Below are positions 1 through 8,626 of a stretch of DNA of 56,288 nucleotides, in pieces. Numbering within the stretch: the first letter of the stretch is position 1; each line of letters opens with the position of its first letter. The DNA is from Brasilonema sp. UFV-L1. Its GTDB lineage: Bacteria; Cyanobacteriota; Cyanobacteriia; Cyanobacteriales; Nostocaceae. The translations under genes and the position numbers were made by a program. The stretch lies in assembly GCF_012912105.1 (NCBI RefSeq), contig NZ_QMEA01000026.1:1-56288 (forward strand), in the 5' to 3' direction. The notes beneath the pieces are model-generated. The model did not search any database, was not told where the DNA came from, and saw only the letters and a list, made by a program, of their open reading frames with translations.

Positions 1-506
1 GTCTTGGGGAGCCAGTGCGCCCTTGGAGGTTCCCTCCGTTGTAGCACCTGGCGTGGTTTCCCCCATGTTAGCGGAGCGAGCCGTAGGCTGCGACTGCTGA
101 ACCCCGAAGGGGCTGCGCATCCGTAGGTAGGAACTTTAACACTTGCCAATAACGTAGTACTCAAGGTACTTAATCGGGTCAACTAATCCTAAAGATTTGA
201 GGCTAGAGAGCCAATAGCCTTTAGGCAGGGGTGTTGACCAAGTCCGGAACAATACCATTCCCGTGCGTTGTCAGGCTGTGATGGTAATAAAAATTCTTAC
301 CAAACGCGACCTCAAACGCGTCTGCTTGGTCAATATATATGTAAATGGTATTAAGAAAAAGAACTTACCCTAGATTGCTAAAAGATGATAGCTTAATTAG
401 CGACTTTTAAAATTATTTATCATAACTTAACATAGTTTTGCCATTAATATACAATTTGTTTAGCTTATTACACACAGAGGATTCCTCACTCCCTGACTCC
501 ATGACT
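1..506. repeat. GC-rich repeat segment followed by AT-rich gene-free DNA
   Basis: No gene is supported here. Bases 1-135 are markedly GC-rich, with phrases such as gccagtgcg, ctggcgtgg and ccccgaaggggctgcgc. These resemble the repeat block at 15.5-16 kb and are unlike the surrounding low-GC DNA. The rest (about 136-506) is AT-rich without a convincing reading frame. The segment begins at the window edge, so the repeat may continue to the left. Confidence 0.5.
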
Positions 507-806
507 CTACGTTCCGACTTCTGACAATAAGACTTGCATGTTGTCCCAAGAAAGTCCTTGTTGGATGTAGCGAGGTGCTTCAGGATTATAAGGACTGGCT
601 ACACGGTCAATTGTCATAATCTTTGCCTCATCTGGCAGTACAGGCACGTCGGGATCAAATGCGGTTGGGCGCGTCAAAGAACTGGAAAACCCTTTAAAAA
701 TGGCAATTTGGTCTTCTTCACCTGCTATTTCCACTGTGACAAGCAGGACTTCTTGGGGGCGTTTAGCGCTATATTGTTCCAAGCGCTTGCTAATAGAGTT
801 GTTCAT
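507..806 (-). CDS. small conserved cyanobacterial protein of unknown function
   Basis: A 99-residue soluble protein reading MNNSISKRLEQYSAKRP at its start, with an acidic middle (GEEDQIAIFKGFSSSLTRPT). It looks like a conserved cyanobacterial family, possibly DUF7734; this is from memory and unverified. There is no signal peptide or membrane segment. I take the ATG at 804-806; an in-frame ATG five codons upstream is possible, and neither has a clear ribosome binding site. It stands alone on the minus strand, with its 5' end near short repeated pieces (gacttctgactcc). The function is not known to me. Confidence 0.7.
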   Translation of the reverse strand: MNNSISKRLEQYSAKRPQEVLLVTVEIAGEEDQIAIFKGFSSSLTRPTAFDPDVPVLPDEAKIMTIDRVASPYNPEAPRYIQQGLSWDNMQVLLSEVGT

Positions 807-1044
807 TTTCAAAATGACCAAAAAGGAGTCAGAAGTCAGGAATTTTGTATGAATTCTGACTTGGTAAGTCTTGAATTCTTCCTAGCGAATGAGTCTGTGC
901 TTCTGATTGCCCGCGACTCTGAACTGCCGTTATACCCTTTCACTTTAAGGTTAGAACATGGTAGGCAAGTCGGGGGAGTCGGGAGAGTCGGGGGAATTAG
1001 TTGTATCAGGACTTTCGTGAAATGGTATTACTAGAGATTATTAG

Positions 1045-1641
1045 CTATTGGGGTGTTGCTGAGCGTCCTTGCTTACCTAGTTTAACGAGGACGAAGTAGC
1101 TTAAGCAAACTACATAGATGATTAAACCAAGGATGCCTAGAAAGCCAAGAAATCCAGGTTTGCTGTTGGCATGGAAATACTCTTTATAGAGTAACGGTGC
1201 CTCAAGCCAAACGCGACAATAGGGATTGTCACTCGTAATGTCGGAAAAAGCACAACCCACAAAAGGTATAGAGGCAATTGTACCCAAAGTACAATAGACA
1301 GTCGTAGCCCAGCGCCAAGAGGTGAAAAGTAACTTTAAAGCCCCATCTGGGTGATACTCAATTTCATCATTGAGATCTACCCAGAACCACAGTGATATGG
1401 GAATCAGGATACGACCTATCAGCCCTGATAAAAAACTAACTCCAAAGCCCCCAATCATCAAGTAGACAGTGATTGCCAGCAAACTTGAGACTCGCCAGTA
1501 AATCACGAGCAAGCGTTGTATTGCATCGGCTTTTTGTACAAATGCCCAAACGAGTAAAATGATCGGGATAATTACCGTAAATAAGACTGCTAATCGGTAG
1601 TCCATCCAGACAAACGGACGAAACCAGACTTCATTATTCAT
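1045..1641 (-). CDS. DUF3177 family membrane protein
   Basis: A 198-residue protein with about four to five hydrophobic segments (residues ~16-34, ~53-75, ~110-130 and ~163-186). The N-terminus WFRPFVWMDYRLAVLFTV and the following VQKADAIQRLLVIYWRVSS stretch match my memory of the cyanobacterial DUF3177 family. That family is found almost only in cyanobacteria and its role is unknown. It is probably an integral membrane protein. It starts at ATG 1641 and lies downstream of CP12 on the same strand, but the 290-bp gap with an inverted repeat argues against co-transcription. Confidence 0.75.
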   Translation of the reverse strand: MNNEVWFRPFVWMDYRLAVLFTVIIPIILLVWAFVQKADAIQRLLVIYWRVSSLLAITVYLMIGGFGVSFLSGLIGRILIPISLWFWVDLNDEIEYHPDGALKLLFTSWRWATTVYCTLGTIASIPFVGCAFSDITSDNPYCRVWLEAPLLYKEYFHANSKPGFLGFLGILGLIIYVVCLSYFVLVKLGKQGRSATPQ

Positions 1642-1774
1642 AGTTTTTTTAGATGATACACTGAGGACTATAATAGATACTTAACGGTTATATAGTATTC
1701 CATTAGACCTTAAATTTTTTTTTTGATCTCTCTATTAAGTTTAAAAAACAGGCTTTGATATAGAGGATTACAAG

Positions 1775-1842
1775 AAAATCTCACTCGTTACCTGAATTGT
1801 CCACCTTCTACAGAAAATGGAGTGAGGTTGGAGTGAGATTTT
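1775..1842. terminator. 12-bp perfect inverted repeat between CP12 and DUF3177
   Basis: AAAATCTCACTC (1775-1786) is the exact reverse complement of GAGTGAGATTTT (1831-1842). The 44-bp loop contains a further gagtgagg-like copy. Read on the minus strand it lies 3' of CP12 and ends in TTTTCTTG, so it could act as a terminator. The long loop makes a small repeat element equally likely. Confidence 0.4.
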
Positions 1843-1933
1843 GTACGATAGTGCCTTTAGAATCTCAGACACCAAGCAAATAGATTCTGGTTGCTTGTTC
1901 ACCAGCTATAGATAAATGCGGCTGAGTCAATTT

Positions 1934-2179
1934 CTAGTCTTCGTAAACTCTGCATTCATCTGCTTCTGGATTAGCATCGCAGTACTTTTCAAGAGAGTTT
2001 TTGGGTTTAGATTGCTTCTGGTGGGAAGCTTCAGCTTGCAATTCTTCTACTGCATCCCAAGCAGCAGCACACTCAGGAGAGTTGCTACCTGAGACATCGC
2101 AAGCAGCACGCGCTTGCTCTGTTTCTTGTTCGATTCTGTCTTGTATGTTTTGTCCAATTGTGTCTTGCATGTTGCTCAT
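1934..2179 (-). CDS. cp12: CP12, Calvin cycle regulatory protein
   Basis: CP12 is a small, mostly disordered protein that bridges GAPDH and phosphoribulokinase and switches both off when its disulfides form in the dark. The 81-residue product has the family layout: an N-terminal cysteine pair (C27, C37), the core motif AWDAVEELQAEASHQ at residues 40-54, and a C-terminal cysteine pair (C67, C76) closing in an acidic tail that inserts into the GAPDH active site. I chose ATG 2179 (MSNMQDTI) because homologs start this way and AGGGA lies just upstream; the longer frame would need a TTG start. All four redox cysteines are present, so both regulatory loops should work. Confidence 0.93.
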   Translation of the reverse strand: MSNMQDTIGQNIQDRIEQETEQARAACDVSGSNSPECAAAWDAVEELQAEASHQKQSKPKNSLEKYCDANPEADECRVYED

Positions 2180-2464
2180 TTCCCTAATCTTGTTGTGTGT
2201 TTTCAATACAAGTATAGAAAAAATTGAAAAATGACGGTTTTTGCATCATTCCTCATTTTACAGTTGTTGACCACAAGTCGTCTTACCAGTAAGTTGGGGG
2301 AATGTACTCCATAACTATTACTGTAAACCGTACGAATGGTTCTTTATTCGTCCTTATCTTTTAAGATTTTACAGACATTGAGTGTCGCTAGAGTCCGATC
2401 GTCGGTTCTTGATACGATAAAAATAAAAAACCAATGAGCGTCAAAAAAATAGAGTGTAAAACTC

Positions 2465-3685
2465 ATGGCAGATCAAATGCAGTGGGCAAACGCCTTATCC
2501 ACCCGTCCTTCTTTGGAAGCAGCTATTACAGATGTCGTACAACAAGCTGTCTCGTCGTTAACAGTACCTGCTGATTTAGGGCTGGTGTTCATTTCGTCTG
2601 CTTTTACAAGTGAGTATTCGCGGCTTTTACCCTTACTTGCACAGCAACTTTCAGTTCCTGTGCTGATTGGTTGTAGCGGTGGTGGTGTTATTGGCACAAC
2701 TGGGTACGGACAAATCCATGAGTTGGAAGCAGAACCTGCCCTGAGTTTGACTTTAGCGCATCTGCCCCAAGTCAGTGTTAAAGCTTTTCATATTTTTCCT
2801 GATGAATTACCTGACTTGGATAGTCCGCCAGATGATTGGATTGATTTGATAGGTGTACCATCCACACCCGTGCCTCAGTTTATCTTGCTGTCTGGCTCGT
2901 TTTCTTCTGGAATTAACGATTTATTACAAGGGATTGACTTTGCTTATCCTGGTTCGGTAACGGTGGGAGGACTTTCAAGTGGAGGGGGTTTGGGAAGTCG
3001 TATCGCCCTATTTTACAATAACAGAGTGTATACTGAAGGGACGATTGGCGTTGCTTTGAGTGGCAATATTGTCTTGGAAACGATTGTGGCACAAGGATGC
3101 CGACCGATTGGTAAACCGTACCAAGTGACCAGAGGCGATCGCAACATTATCATGGAACTCGATGAGCAAATCCCATTGATAGTCTTGCGAAATTTGATTG
3201 CTCAACTGAGTGAAGAAGACCGAGTGTTAGCACAACATTCCCTGTTTGTTGGGTTGGCGATGGATGGATTCAAGCAAGATTTACATCAAGGAGACTTTTT
3301 GATTCGTAGTATATTAGGGGTAGATCCAACAGCTGGGGCAATTGCAATTGCAGACTATATTCGCCCTGGACAACGCCTGCAATTTCACCTGCGCGATGCT
3401 CAAGCTTCCGCTGAAGACTTGGAATTTCTGTTAGAAAGTTATCATAGAAGGCAAATTGCACAACCCTCTGCAGTTGGTGCGCTGATGTTCTCCTGTTTAG
3501 GACGTGGTGAAGGACTCTACGGAAAACCTAACTTTGATTCTGAACTGTTTAGACGCTACCTCAAAGATATCCCTTTAGCAGGCTTTTTTTGCGGTGGTGA
3601 AATCGGTCCTGTAGGTGGTAATACTTTGTTACACAATTATACCTCTGTTTTTGGAATTTGCCGTGCTACAGGAAGTCGAGAATAA
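2465..3685 (+). CDS. FIST N/C domain sensory protein
   Basis: A 406-residue protein with an N-terminal FIST domain (about residues 35-225; LGLVFISSAFTSEYSRLLPLL, then a glycine-rich IGCSGGGVIG turn) and a C-terminal FIST_C domain (about 230-395; LQFHLRDAQASAEDLEFLL, ending in GEIGPVGGNTLLHNYTSVF). FIST domains are predicted small-ligand sensors, and FIST_C is often tied to signal transduction. No kinase or cyclase output domain is fused here. The gene is monocistronic, between divergent CP12 and the convergent metallophosphoesterase. The ATG at 2465 has no strong ribosome binding site. The cellular role is unknown. Confidence 0.85.
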   Translation: MADQMQWANALSTRPSLEAAITDVVQQAVSSLTVPADLGLVFISSAFTSEYSRLLPLLAQQLSVPVLIGCSGGGVIGTTGYGQIHELEAEPALSLTLAHLPQVSVKAFHIFPDELPDLDSPPDDWIDLIGVPSTPVPQFILLSGSFSSGINDLLQGIDFAYPGSVTVGGLSSGGGLGSRIALFYNNRVYTEGTIGVALSGNIVLETIVAQGCRPIGKPYQVTRGDRNIIMELDEQIPLIVLRNLIAQLSEEDRVLAQHSLFVGLAMDGFKQDLHQGDFLIRSILGVDPTAGAIAIADYIRPGQRLQFHLRDAQASAEDLEFLLESYHRRQIAQPSAVGALMFSCLGRGEGLYGKPNFDSELFRRYLKDIPLAGFFCGGEIGPVGGNTLLHNYTSVFGICRATGSRE

Positions 3686-3706
3686 GTGACAGATTTTTGT
3701 TTGTCC

Positions 3707-4807
3707 TTAAAGTAATAACGTCGTGTTGTTGTCAATAAATGATGGAGTCCCACATGGTGCGATCGCACCATACTTTTCAAAGTAGCGACGCAGTTCGCTT
3801 GGAAAGTTGGGATAATCAAACAAAGCATCTCCATCAGCCATATTTGCCCAAAACTCGCGTAAACTAGGAGCTAATTCTGTTGCCTGGGACATTGGTAAAT
3901 TTAAAGGAGGCAGAGTTAGGAGTTTGACAAGGAAGGAAAAACTGCGATCGCCCATCCACTTCTTAGATGTGTGTTGCAAGTTTGGGAAATCAGGAACTGA
4001 CTCGACGCGATAGGATAGTATTTGTAACCATTGTTGACCGTGATTATCCTGACGAAACTCTAATATTCGGTAAGGATGAGGATAGCTGACTAAAGAACCT
4101 GTTGTGATATCGTATACGCCATCGCCATAAGCAATATCTTGAACATGCAAGTGTCCTGTAAACACCAGGCGAACACCGTAGCGCTTTAGCATCTGCAACA
4201 CTTCTTTTGCATTTCCTAACATATAACGATTTGCCATTGGGTGATTTAATTGATTAGGAAGATGTTCAACAATATTGTGATGCACCATAACTAACACAAA
4301 TTGATCACCACACTGTTGTAAGACTTCTTCTAACCACCGTAGTTGTTGTGTATCTAAACATCCTATCTGCTGTCCTTGGTCGTCAAAAGAGTTAGAATTT
4401 AGACCAATAAGCCTAACACCCGGCAGTAATTGACAAGTGTAGTAAAGTTGGTCAGTATCGCTGTAGCCGCACTTACGGTAATAATGCGGAAAATCCAAGG
4501 CAGCAATCGATTGTTCATTCGCCGTTACAACAGGCACATCATGGTTACCAGGAACAACATAGACAGGAAAAGGAAGCTGTCTTAAGCGTTCTTCCAACCA
4601 AGCATGATTCTCTGGTTCACCGTGCTGAGTTAAATCTCCTGGAAGCAAAAGAAAATCTAGATTAAGTTGTGTTAAATGTTCTAGTACACTTTCAAACGCA
4701 GGAATACTAACTTCCACCAAATGAAAACGACTGGGATGATTCCAGATTGTATGGGAAAGCGCAAGGTGCAAATCGCTGACTACAGCAAAGCGAAAATTTG
4801 AAATCAT
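3707..4807 (-). CDS. calcineurin-like metallophosphoesterase
   Basis: A 366-residue hydrolase with the full di-metal signature of the family: D12-x-H14 (SDLHLAL), G57-D58 (LLPGDLTQHG), G87-N88-H89-D90, a VMVHHN histidine pair, and GHLHVQD near residue 210. It resembles class III cyclic-nucleotide phosphodiesterase-like enzymes (CpdA-type), but the substrate cannot be told from sequence. There is no signal peptide, so it is probably cytoplasmic. The open frame extends to 4909, but I start at ATG 4807 (MISNFRFAVVSDLH) because family members begin just before the first motif. It converges on the FIST gene with 21 bp between stops. Confidence 0.85.
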   Translation of the reverse strand: MISNFRFAVVSDLHLALSHTIWNHPSRFHLVEVSIPAFESVLEHLTQLNLDFLLLPGDLTQHGEPENHAWLEERLRQLPFPVYVVPGNHDVPVVTANEQSIAALDFPHYYRKCGYSDTDQLYYTCQLLPGVRLIGLNSNSFDDQGQQIGCLDTQQLRWLEEVLQQCGDQFVLVMVHHNIVEHLPNQLNHPMANRYMLGNAKEVLQMLKRYGVRLVFTGHLHVQDIAYGDGVYDITTGSLVSYPHPYRILEFRQDNHGQQWLQILSYRVESVPDFPNLQHTSKKWMGDRSFSFLVKLLTLPPLNLPMSQATELAPSLREFWANMADGDALFDYPNFPSELRRYFEKYGAIAPCGTPSFIDNNTTLLL

Positions 4808-5145
4808 TGATTTAATGACAATTTTAAAAGTAGGGTGTAAAAAAACTCTTTTTAAAAAGAGTATAACTCTTGCTTCGCTACGCTGCTTGCCAGTGATTTT
4901 GCTTAACATTTGTACATAAAAATCGAACCGTGCAGCGGTTCTTTCACACTGTCTTACCTTGTATTGGCGTTTTTCCTATTTTTGTCCCCAAGGGTGCATA
5001 AGTTAATTTTGCTTACACATATTAAAAATACAAGCGGGAAAGCTCTCCAAGCTTAACTTCCGTTATTGAAAATCAGGTAAATACACATAATCAAACTTCT
5101 GTCAATGCGTAAGTTCTAATTAGATGAAAAAAGGAGCGACGAGCT
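4808..5145. other. divergent intergenic region with small hairpin
   Basis: The gene-free 338 bp separate the metallophosphoesterase from the DyP operon and should hold both promoters. A hairpin, GAACCG (4925-4930) and CGGTTC (4936-4941) with a five-base loop, is the only clear structure. AAGGAG at 5131-5136 is the ribosome binding site of the next gene. Confidence 0.4.
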
Positions 5146-6393
5146 ATGGTCTATGACATTCCAGGTCGTGCTGACCAACTTAGTACTGACTTAGTTCAGA
5201 AATGGAATGAAGCAATTCAAGCTGCCTATGCGAATTTACAGCCCGATTTTGGTAGCCGCTTTTTTACCCTTGATCCCAGCACCTTGACTGACCCTACTCC
5301 AGCACCAATTAAGTGGTTTGGCGATCCAGCAGAACCTAACTTTTGTCTTGGTGCAGAAGTGGCGCGGCAATTATCTGATTGGGGTGTCCGAGGAAGACAC
5401 GTCTTGCATAACGAGTACTGCGAATATCGAATTATTGAGAAGGCTGATGCTACAGGTCGGATGCGACCAAAACGAGTCCAAGTCACAACTGAATTGCGGG
5501 AGTATTGGGTATCTGTTGCTAAGCATGACCCTCTAGCTGTGCGTGCGATCGCACAAAGTGTACTTGGCTTTGAGCCAACTTGGGAAGACCTTTACGGAGT
5601 CAGCGATCCACTTGCGTTAACTCAACAGCAGCGCTCAATTGCTTTCTCTACATTAGTTGCAGGTCATGGTAATGATGACGAGCTGATTGATGCTGGCGTC
5701 CCCAGTCAACCAACTGGTAAGTTAAACACTGACAACGCTTTATTTATGACCCATCCGATTAACGGGCTTGACGACCTGCTTTACATTGTGATGTTTGGTG
5801 CCAAGCCTTATGCCAGTGGCACTGCTAGCAATCCACAACAAGCAACACGGGAACAACTTTTCCGTGAATTCGGTGTGGAACATTTAGCGTGTCGTCATGC
5901 AGACCCAAATGCAGCAATGGGTGCCTTGGGAGGTGCTTTTAACGGACATACAGTTGCGTTTGCTAACCCGTTAGGAATGTATATTCGTTCATTCACAAAA
6001 AATGTATTTTTGTTCAGGGGGGAACCCATTCCAGATTCATGGGTGCGTTTGAGCAGAGGTGCAACAGAAGAAATGTGTCAACGTTTGGAATTTGGTCCTG
6101 GTGATGACGAACCAGCGTTTTTAGATGATATTACGGTGGCTATTGGTGGCAATGAAGAACCGCTAACAGGTGGTTTTCAAGTGGTACAACAGATGGAAGT
6201 CGGACCTCTGGTAGTTATTGGGCAACCAACTCCAATTGCAGAGGATGAGTATGTCATTCTCAGTGCAACTGACGCTCCTATCCAATGCCAAGAAGCTGAC
6301 ATTTGTCAGACTATACAGTCTCTCAAGCAAGAGTTTGACAACACGCAACAAATGGTACGAGTAGCACCGCGAACAATGGGATTTAGGAGTTAA
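5146..6393 (+). CDS. unrecognised 415-aa protein, DyP peroxidase operon partner
   Basis: I do not recognise this family. The product is soluble and has no signal peptide or membrane helix. It is rich in cysteine and histidine at spaced positions (NFCLGAEV, RGRHVLHNEYCEYR, EHLACRHADPN), followed by a glycine-rich GALGGAFNGHTVAFANPLG stretch; these could bind metal or form a fold core, which is inference. The start is secure: AAGGAG at 5131-5136 lies nine bases before the ATG. It ends five bases before the GTG start of the DyP-type peroxidase, so the two are surely co-transcribed. It may be a partner, a substrate-delivery protein or a second enzyme of the same pathway. It lacks an obvious encapsulin-like sequence. 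Confidence 0.8.
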   Translation: MVYDIPGRADQLSTDLVQKWNEAIQAAYANLQPDFGSRFFTLDPSTLTDPTPAPIKWFGDPAEPNFCLGAEVARQLSDWGVRGRHVLHNEYCEYRIIEKADATGRMRPKRVQVTTELREYWVSVAKHDPLAVRAIAQSVLGFEPTWEDLYGVSDPLALTQQQRSIAFSTLVAGHGNDDELIDAGVPSQPTGKLNTDNALFMTHPINGLDDLLYIVMFGAKPYASGTASNPQQATREQLFREFGVEHLACRHADPNAAMGALGGAFNGHTVAFANPLGMYIRSFTKNVFLFRGEPIPDSWVRLSRGATEEMCQRLEFGPGDDEPAFLDDITVAIGGNEEPLTGGFQVVQQMEVGPLVVIGQPTPIAEDEYVILSATDAPIQCQEADICQTIQSLKQEFDNTQQMVRVAPRTMGFRS

Positions 6394-6398
6394 AGAGA

Positions 6399-7628
6399 GT
6401 GGCTGGCAAATTGCAAGAGGGAATTTATCATTCTCCGGGGGTCAAACCTGGTAACTTTTTTAATATTTTATTTTTACGTACTTTACCAGGTTTGGATGCT
6501 CGCCAGGTGGGAGAAGCATTTGGTAAGCTTTGGCAGATGTATCAGGAGTTGAAAAACGGTAAGTTAACAGATTTACCAGAACACCCCCTTCCTGCAGGCG
6601 ATCTAACGGTTCTTGTTGGCTATGGTGCAAATGTCTTTAAACTCCCTGGTATTCAGCGCCAAGTACCTAGTCAGATTAGGGAATTTGGCGCTTTTCGCTC
6701 ACCGTTACCAACTGGAGGAGGTCCACTACTGATTGGTTCGGGTCTGCGGTATGCAGATGATGTGAAAACGAACCCTGCTACTGAGGAGATTGCAGTGCAG
6801 TTTATTGCAGAAACACAACTGGCGGTAAATCGTGCAGTTGTGGAGACATGGAAAGCGTTGCAAAACATGAGCGATCTAGCTACAGGTGCTGCTCCATTAC
6901 TTTTGACTGGCTTTTACAGTGGGTTTCAACGCGATGATGGACGTAGCTGGATTGATTTTCATGACGGCATCTCTAACATGAAAAGCTCAGAACGCTCTGG
7001 CGCGATCGCAATTAAACCTCGTCCGCCAGAGGAGCGATGGATTGAAGGCGGTACTTATTTAGTATTCCTGAGGATTGCAATTGAGTTGACAGTTTGGCAA
7101 AAGCTCAATCGTCAACAACAAGAGCTATTGGTAGGTAGAGACAAAATAACTGGTTGTCCTTTGATGTCCCTTGATAGTGAAGGTCATCCAGTCATCAAAA
7201 CAGGGTGTCCAGTCACAGGAAGAACGGATGTTTTAAGCCCTGGCAACGAAGCTTTCTTTGAACCTGAGACTGTGAATGAAACAATCCTAAAGCAAAGCCA
7301 TGTCCAAAGAGCAAACCATCACCTTACACCAGTGAGCGATCGCACTTCACTCCGCATTTTCCGCCAAGGCTACGACTTCCTCGAACCCCTCGATAGTGCT
7401 CCTGGCTTTCGCACAGGGTTGAACTTTGTGAGTTTTCAAGATACCCCCGAACGGTTGCTTAGAATGCTCACACAAGAAACTTGGCTTGGTAGTACAAATT
7501 TTGGTGGTGATCCTAAGAACCAACTTACTGATATGGATAGGTTCTTGAGCATACGTGCAGCTGCGATTTTTTTGGTACCACCAGTTGTCGAGGGCGAGCT
7601 ATTTCCTGGCGCTGGCATTTTTATGTAA
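6399..7628 (+). CDS. DyP-type heme peroxidase family protein
   Basis: The 409-residue product carries the DyP landmarks. DFHDGISNM (about residue 186) matches the GFxDGxxN distal-aspartate motif, with D in place of the first glycine. SHVQRANHH (about residue 301) holds the likely proximal heme histidine. RIFRQGYDF, about 18 residues on, holds the likely distal arginine. GLNFVSFQ (about 347) is the conserved C-terminal strand. DyP enzymes use peroxide to oxidise dyes, phenolics, Mn(II) or unknown physiological substrates. There is no Tat or Sec signal, suggesting a cytoplasmic location. The start is GTG 6399 with AGGAG at 6385-6389, inside the end of the upstream gene, which points to a tight operon. 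An insertion of about 35 residues before the proximal His (GCPLMSLDSEGHP onward) contains CP dipeptides. Confidence 0.82.
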   Translation: MAGKLQEGIYHSPGVKPGNFFNILFLRTLPGLDARQVGEAFGKLWQMYQELKNGKLTDLPEHPLPAGDLTVLVGYGANVFKLPGIQRQVPSQIREFGAFRSPLPTGGGPLLIGSGLRYADDVKTNPATEEIAVQFIAETQLAVNRAVVETWKALQNMSDLATGAAPLLLTGFYSGFQRDDGRSWIDFHDGISNMKSSERSGAIAIKPRPPEERWIEGGTYLVFLRIAIELTVWQKLNRQQQELLVGRDKITGCPLMSLDSEGHPVIKTGCPVTGRTDVLSPGNEAFFEPETVNETILKQSHVQRANHHLTPVSDRTSLRIFRQGYDFLEPLDSAPGFRTGLNFVSFQDTPERLLRMLTQETWLGSTNFGGDPKNQLTDMDRFLSIRAAAIFLVPPVVEGELFPGAGIFM

Positions 7629-7732
7629 TACAAATGCTGCGTATTGCTCTCCTTCCAACCTGAAACAACCGTAAATTAAGAGTTTTGATAATTTACATTA
7701 TCACTGGTAAGTATTCTGCAAAGACGCTCCTT

Positions 7733-7756
7733 TCCAATTCGGATTGGAGCAATTCC
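7733..7756 (+). terminator. likely terminator of the DyP operon
   Basis: TCCAAT-TCGG-ATTGGA (7733-7748) is a perfect six-bp stem with a tetraloop, followed within six bases by a T-rich run (cctttttct). It lies about 105 bp after the peroxidase stop codon and before the next promoter. Confidence 0.5.
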
Positions 7757-7844
7757 TTTTTCTTACAGAAGACGACGGAAAAGCCGATACTTTGCATCGG
7801 TCCCGAATGAGGTCTAACAATTCGGTTGCAGCGGACAAACGTAT

Positions 7845-7874
7845 TTGTCGTTTAACGATATATCGTGATATAAT
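7845..7874 (+). promoter_or_regulatory. promoter with overlapping PadR-type operator dyads
   Basis: A sigma-70-like promoter is visible: TTGTCG (7845-7850), an 18-bp spacer, then TATAAT (7869-7874). Two palindromes overlap it: ACGATATATCGT (7855-7866, perfect) and TATATC-GT-GATATA (7859-7872, perfect with a two-base centre). A repressor bound here would cover the -10 box. As the regulator gene starts right after, autoregulation is the natural reading. Confidence 0.6.
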
Positions 7875-7907
7875 AAAAACATGTTGAACAAAAAAGAAAA
7901 TAATCCT

Positions 7908-8513
7908 ATGCATGAGCGAATAAGACGACATCATCAAGAACGCGAACACCATGCCCGCAGACACGAGCCTCATTTCCATAGAGGAGAAGGTAGACGCAGA
8001 GGAGGAGAAGGCAGAGTCCGGCGAGGCGAGGCGCGTTACGTGCTGCTTGACGCACTCCGCGACGAACCCAAACACGGCTATGAGATTATCAAGGCGCTGG
8101 AGGAGCGTTCATCTGGGCAGTACGCTCCCAGCCCTGGGACAGTCTATCCGACTCTGCAATATCTGGAGGACATGGGATTGGTGCGCGCCGATCACCAAGC
8201 AGCGCGGCGCGTTTATCATCTGACTGAGACTGGACGGGTTGAGTTAGAGGCTCATGCCCAAGAAGTGGATGCTTTTTGGGGGCGATTAAAAGAACCTGAT
8301 ACATCTGCTGCAAGCCTTGCCGAAATCGGTTTTCTACAAGACGAATTGGATCACTTGACGCGGACAGTGTGGGGTGGATTACGAAATGCCCTGAACTCAG
8401 ATGATCGCGAGACAATCCGTCGTGTGCGGCAAGTTATTGAACAATGCCAAAATGAGGTGCGGCGCATCCTTACTGAACCTGACAGCTTTAGAGAGAACAA
8501 CCGAACAGAATAA
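7908..8513 (+). CDS. PadR-family regulator with His/Arg-rich N-terminus (YqjI-like)
   Basis: A PadR winged-helix transcription factor. Residues ~45-120 hold the DNA-binding domain (HGYEIIKALEERSSG, then SPGTVYPTLQYLEDMGLV and the wing RRVYHLTETG). The first ~40 residues are packed with His and Arg (RRHHQEREHHARRHEPHFHR), as in E. coli YqjI, whose His-rich N-terminus binds nickel and whose targets concern iron; metal sensing here is inferred. A C-terminal helical dimerisation part follows. An ATG at 7881 is also in frame, but it lies seven bases after the -10 box and would give a leaderless message, so I prefer ATG 7908. No obvious target gene is adjacent; the next gene is convergent. Confidence 0.85.
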   Translation: MHERIRRHHQEREHHARRHEPHFHRGEGRRRGGEGRVRRGEARYVLLDALRDEPKHGYEIIKALEERSSGQYAPSPGTVYPTLQYLEDMGLVRADHQAARRVYHLTETGRVELEAHAQEVDAFWGRLKEPDTSAASLAEIGFLQDELDHLTRTVWGGLRNALNSDDRETIRRVRQVIEQCQNEVRRILTEPDSFRENNRTE

Positions 8514-8626
8514 GACGTTGCAGAACTAAGTAGTGATGCAAACGGCTCACGCGAAGGAATTAGCAGATACGTGCTCTTTGCGTCCAAAGACTGCGGGAAG
8601 CCCCTCAAAGTTACCTTGGTAGAGTA

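Noticed and set aside
534-1034. 166-codon plus-strand frame opposite the small conserved gene
   Set aside because: It reads antisense through a conserved gene and then repeat-like DNA; no recognisable protein.
5146-6393. Encapsulin shell protein for the DyP peroxidase
   Set aside because: No resemblance to encapsulin sequences that I can see; size and motif pattern differ, and the peroxidase lacks an obvious C-terminal targeting peptide.
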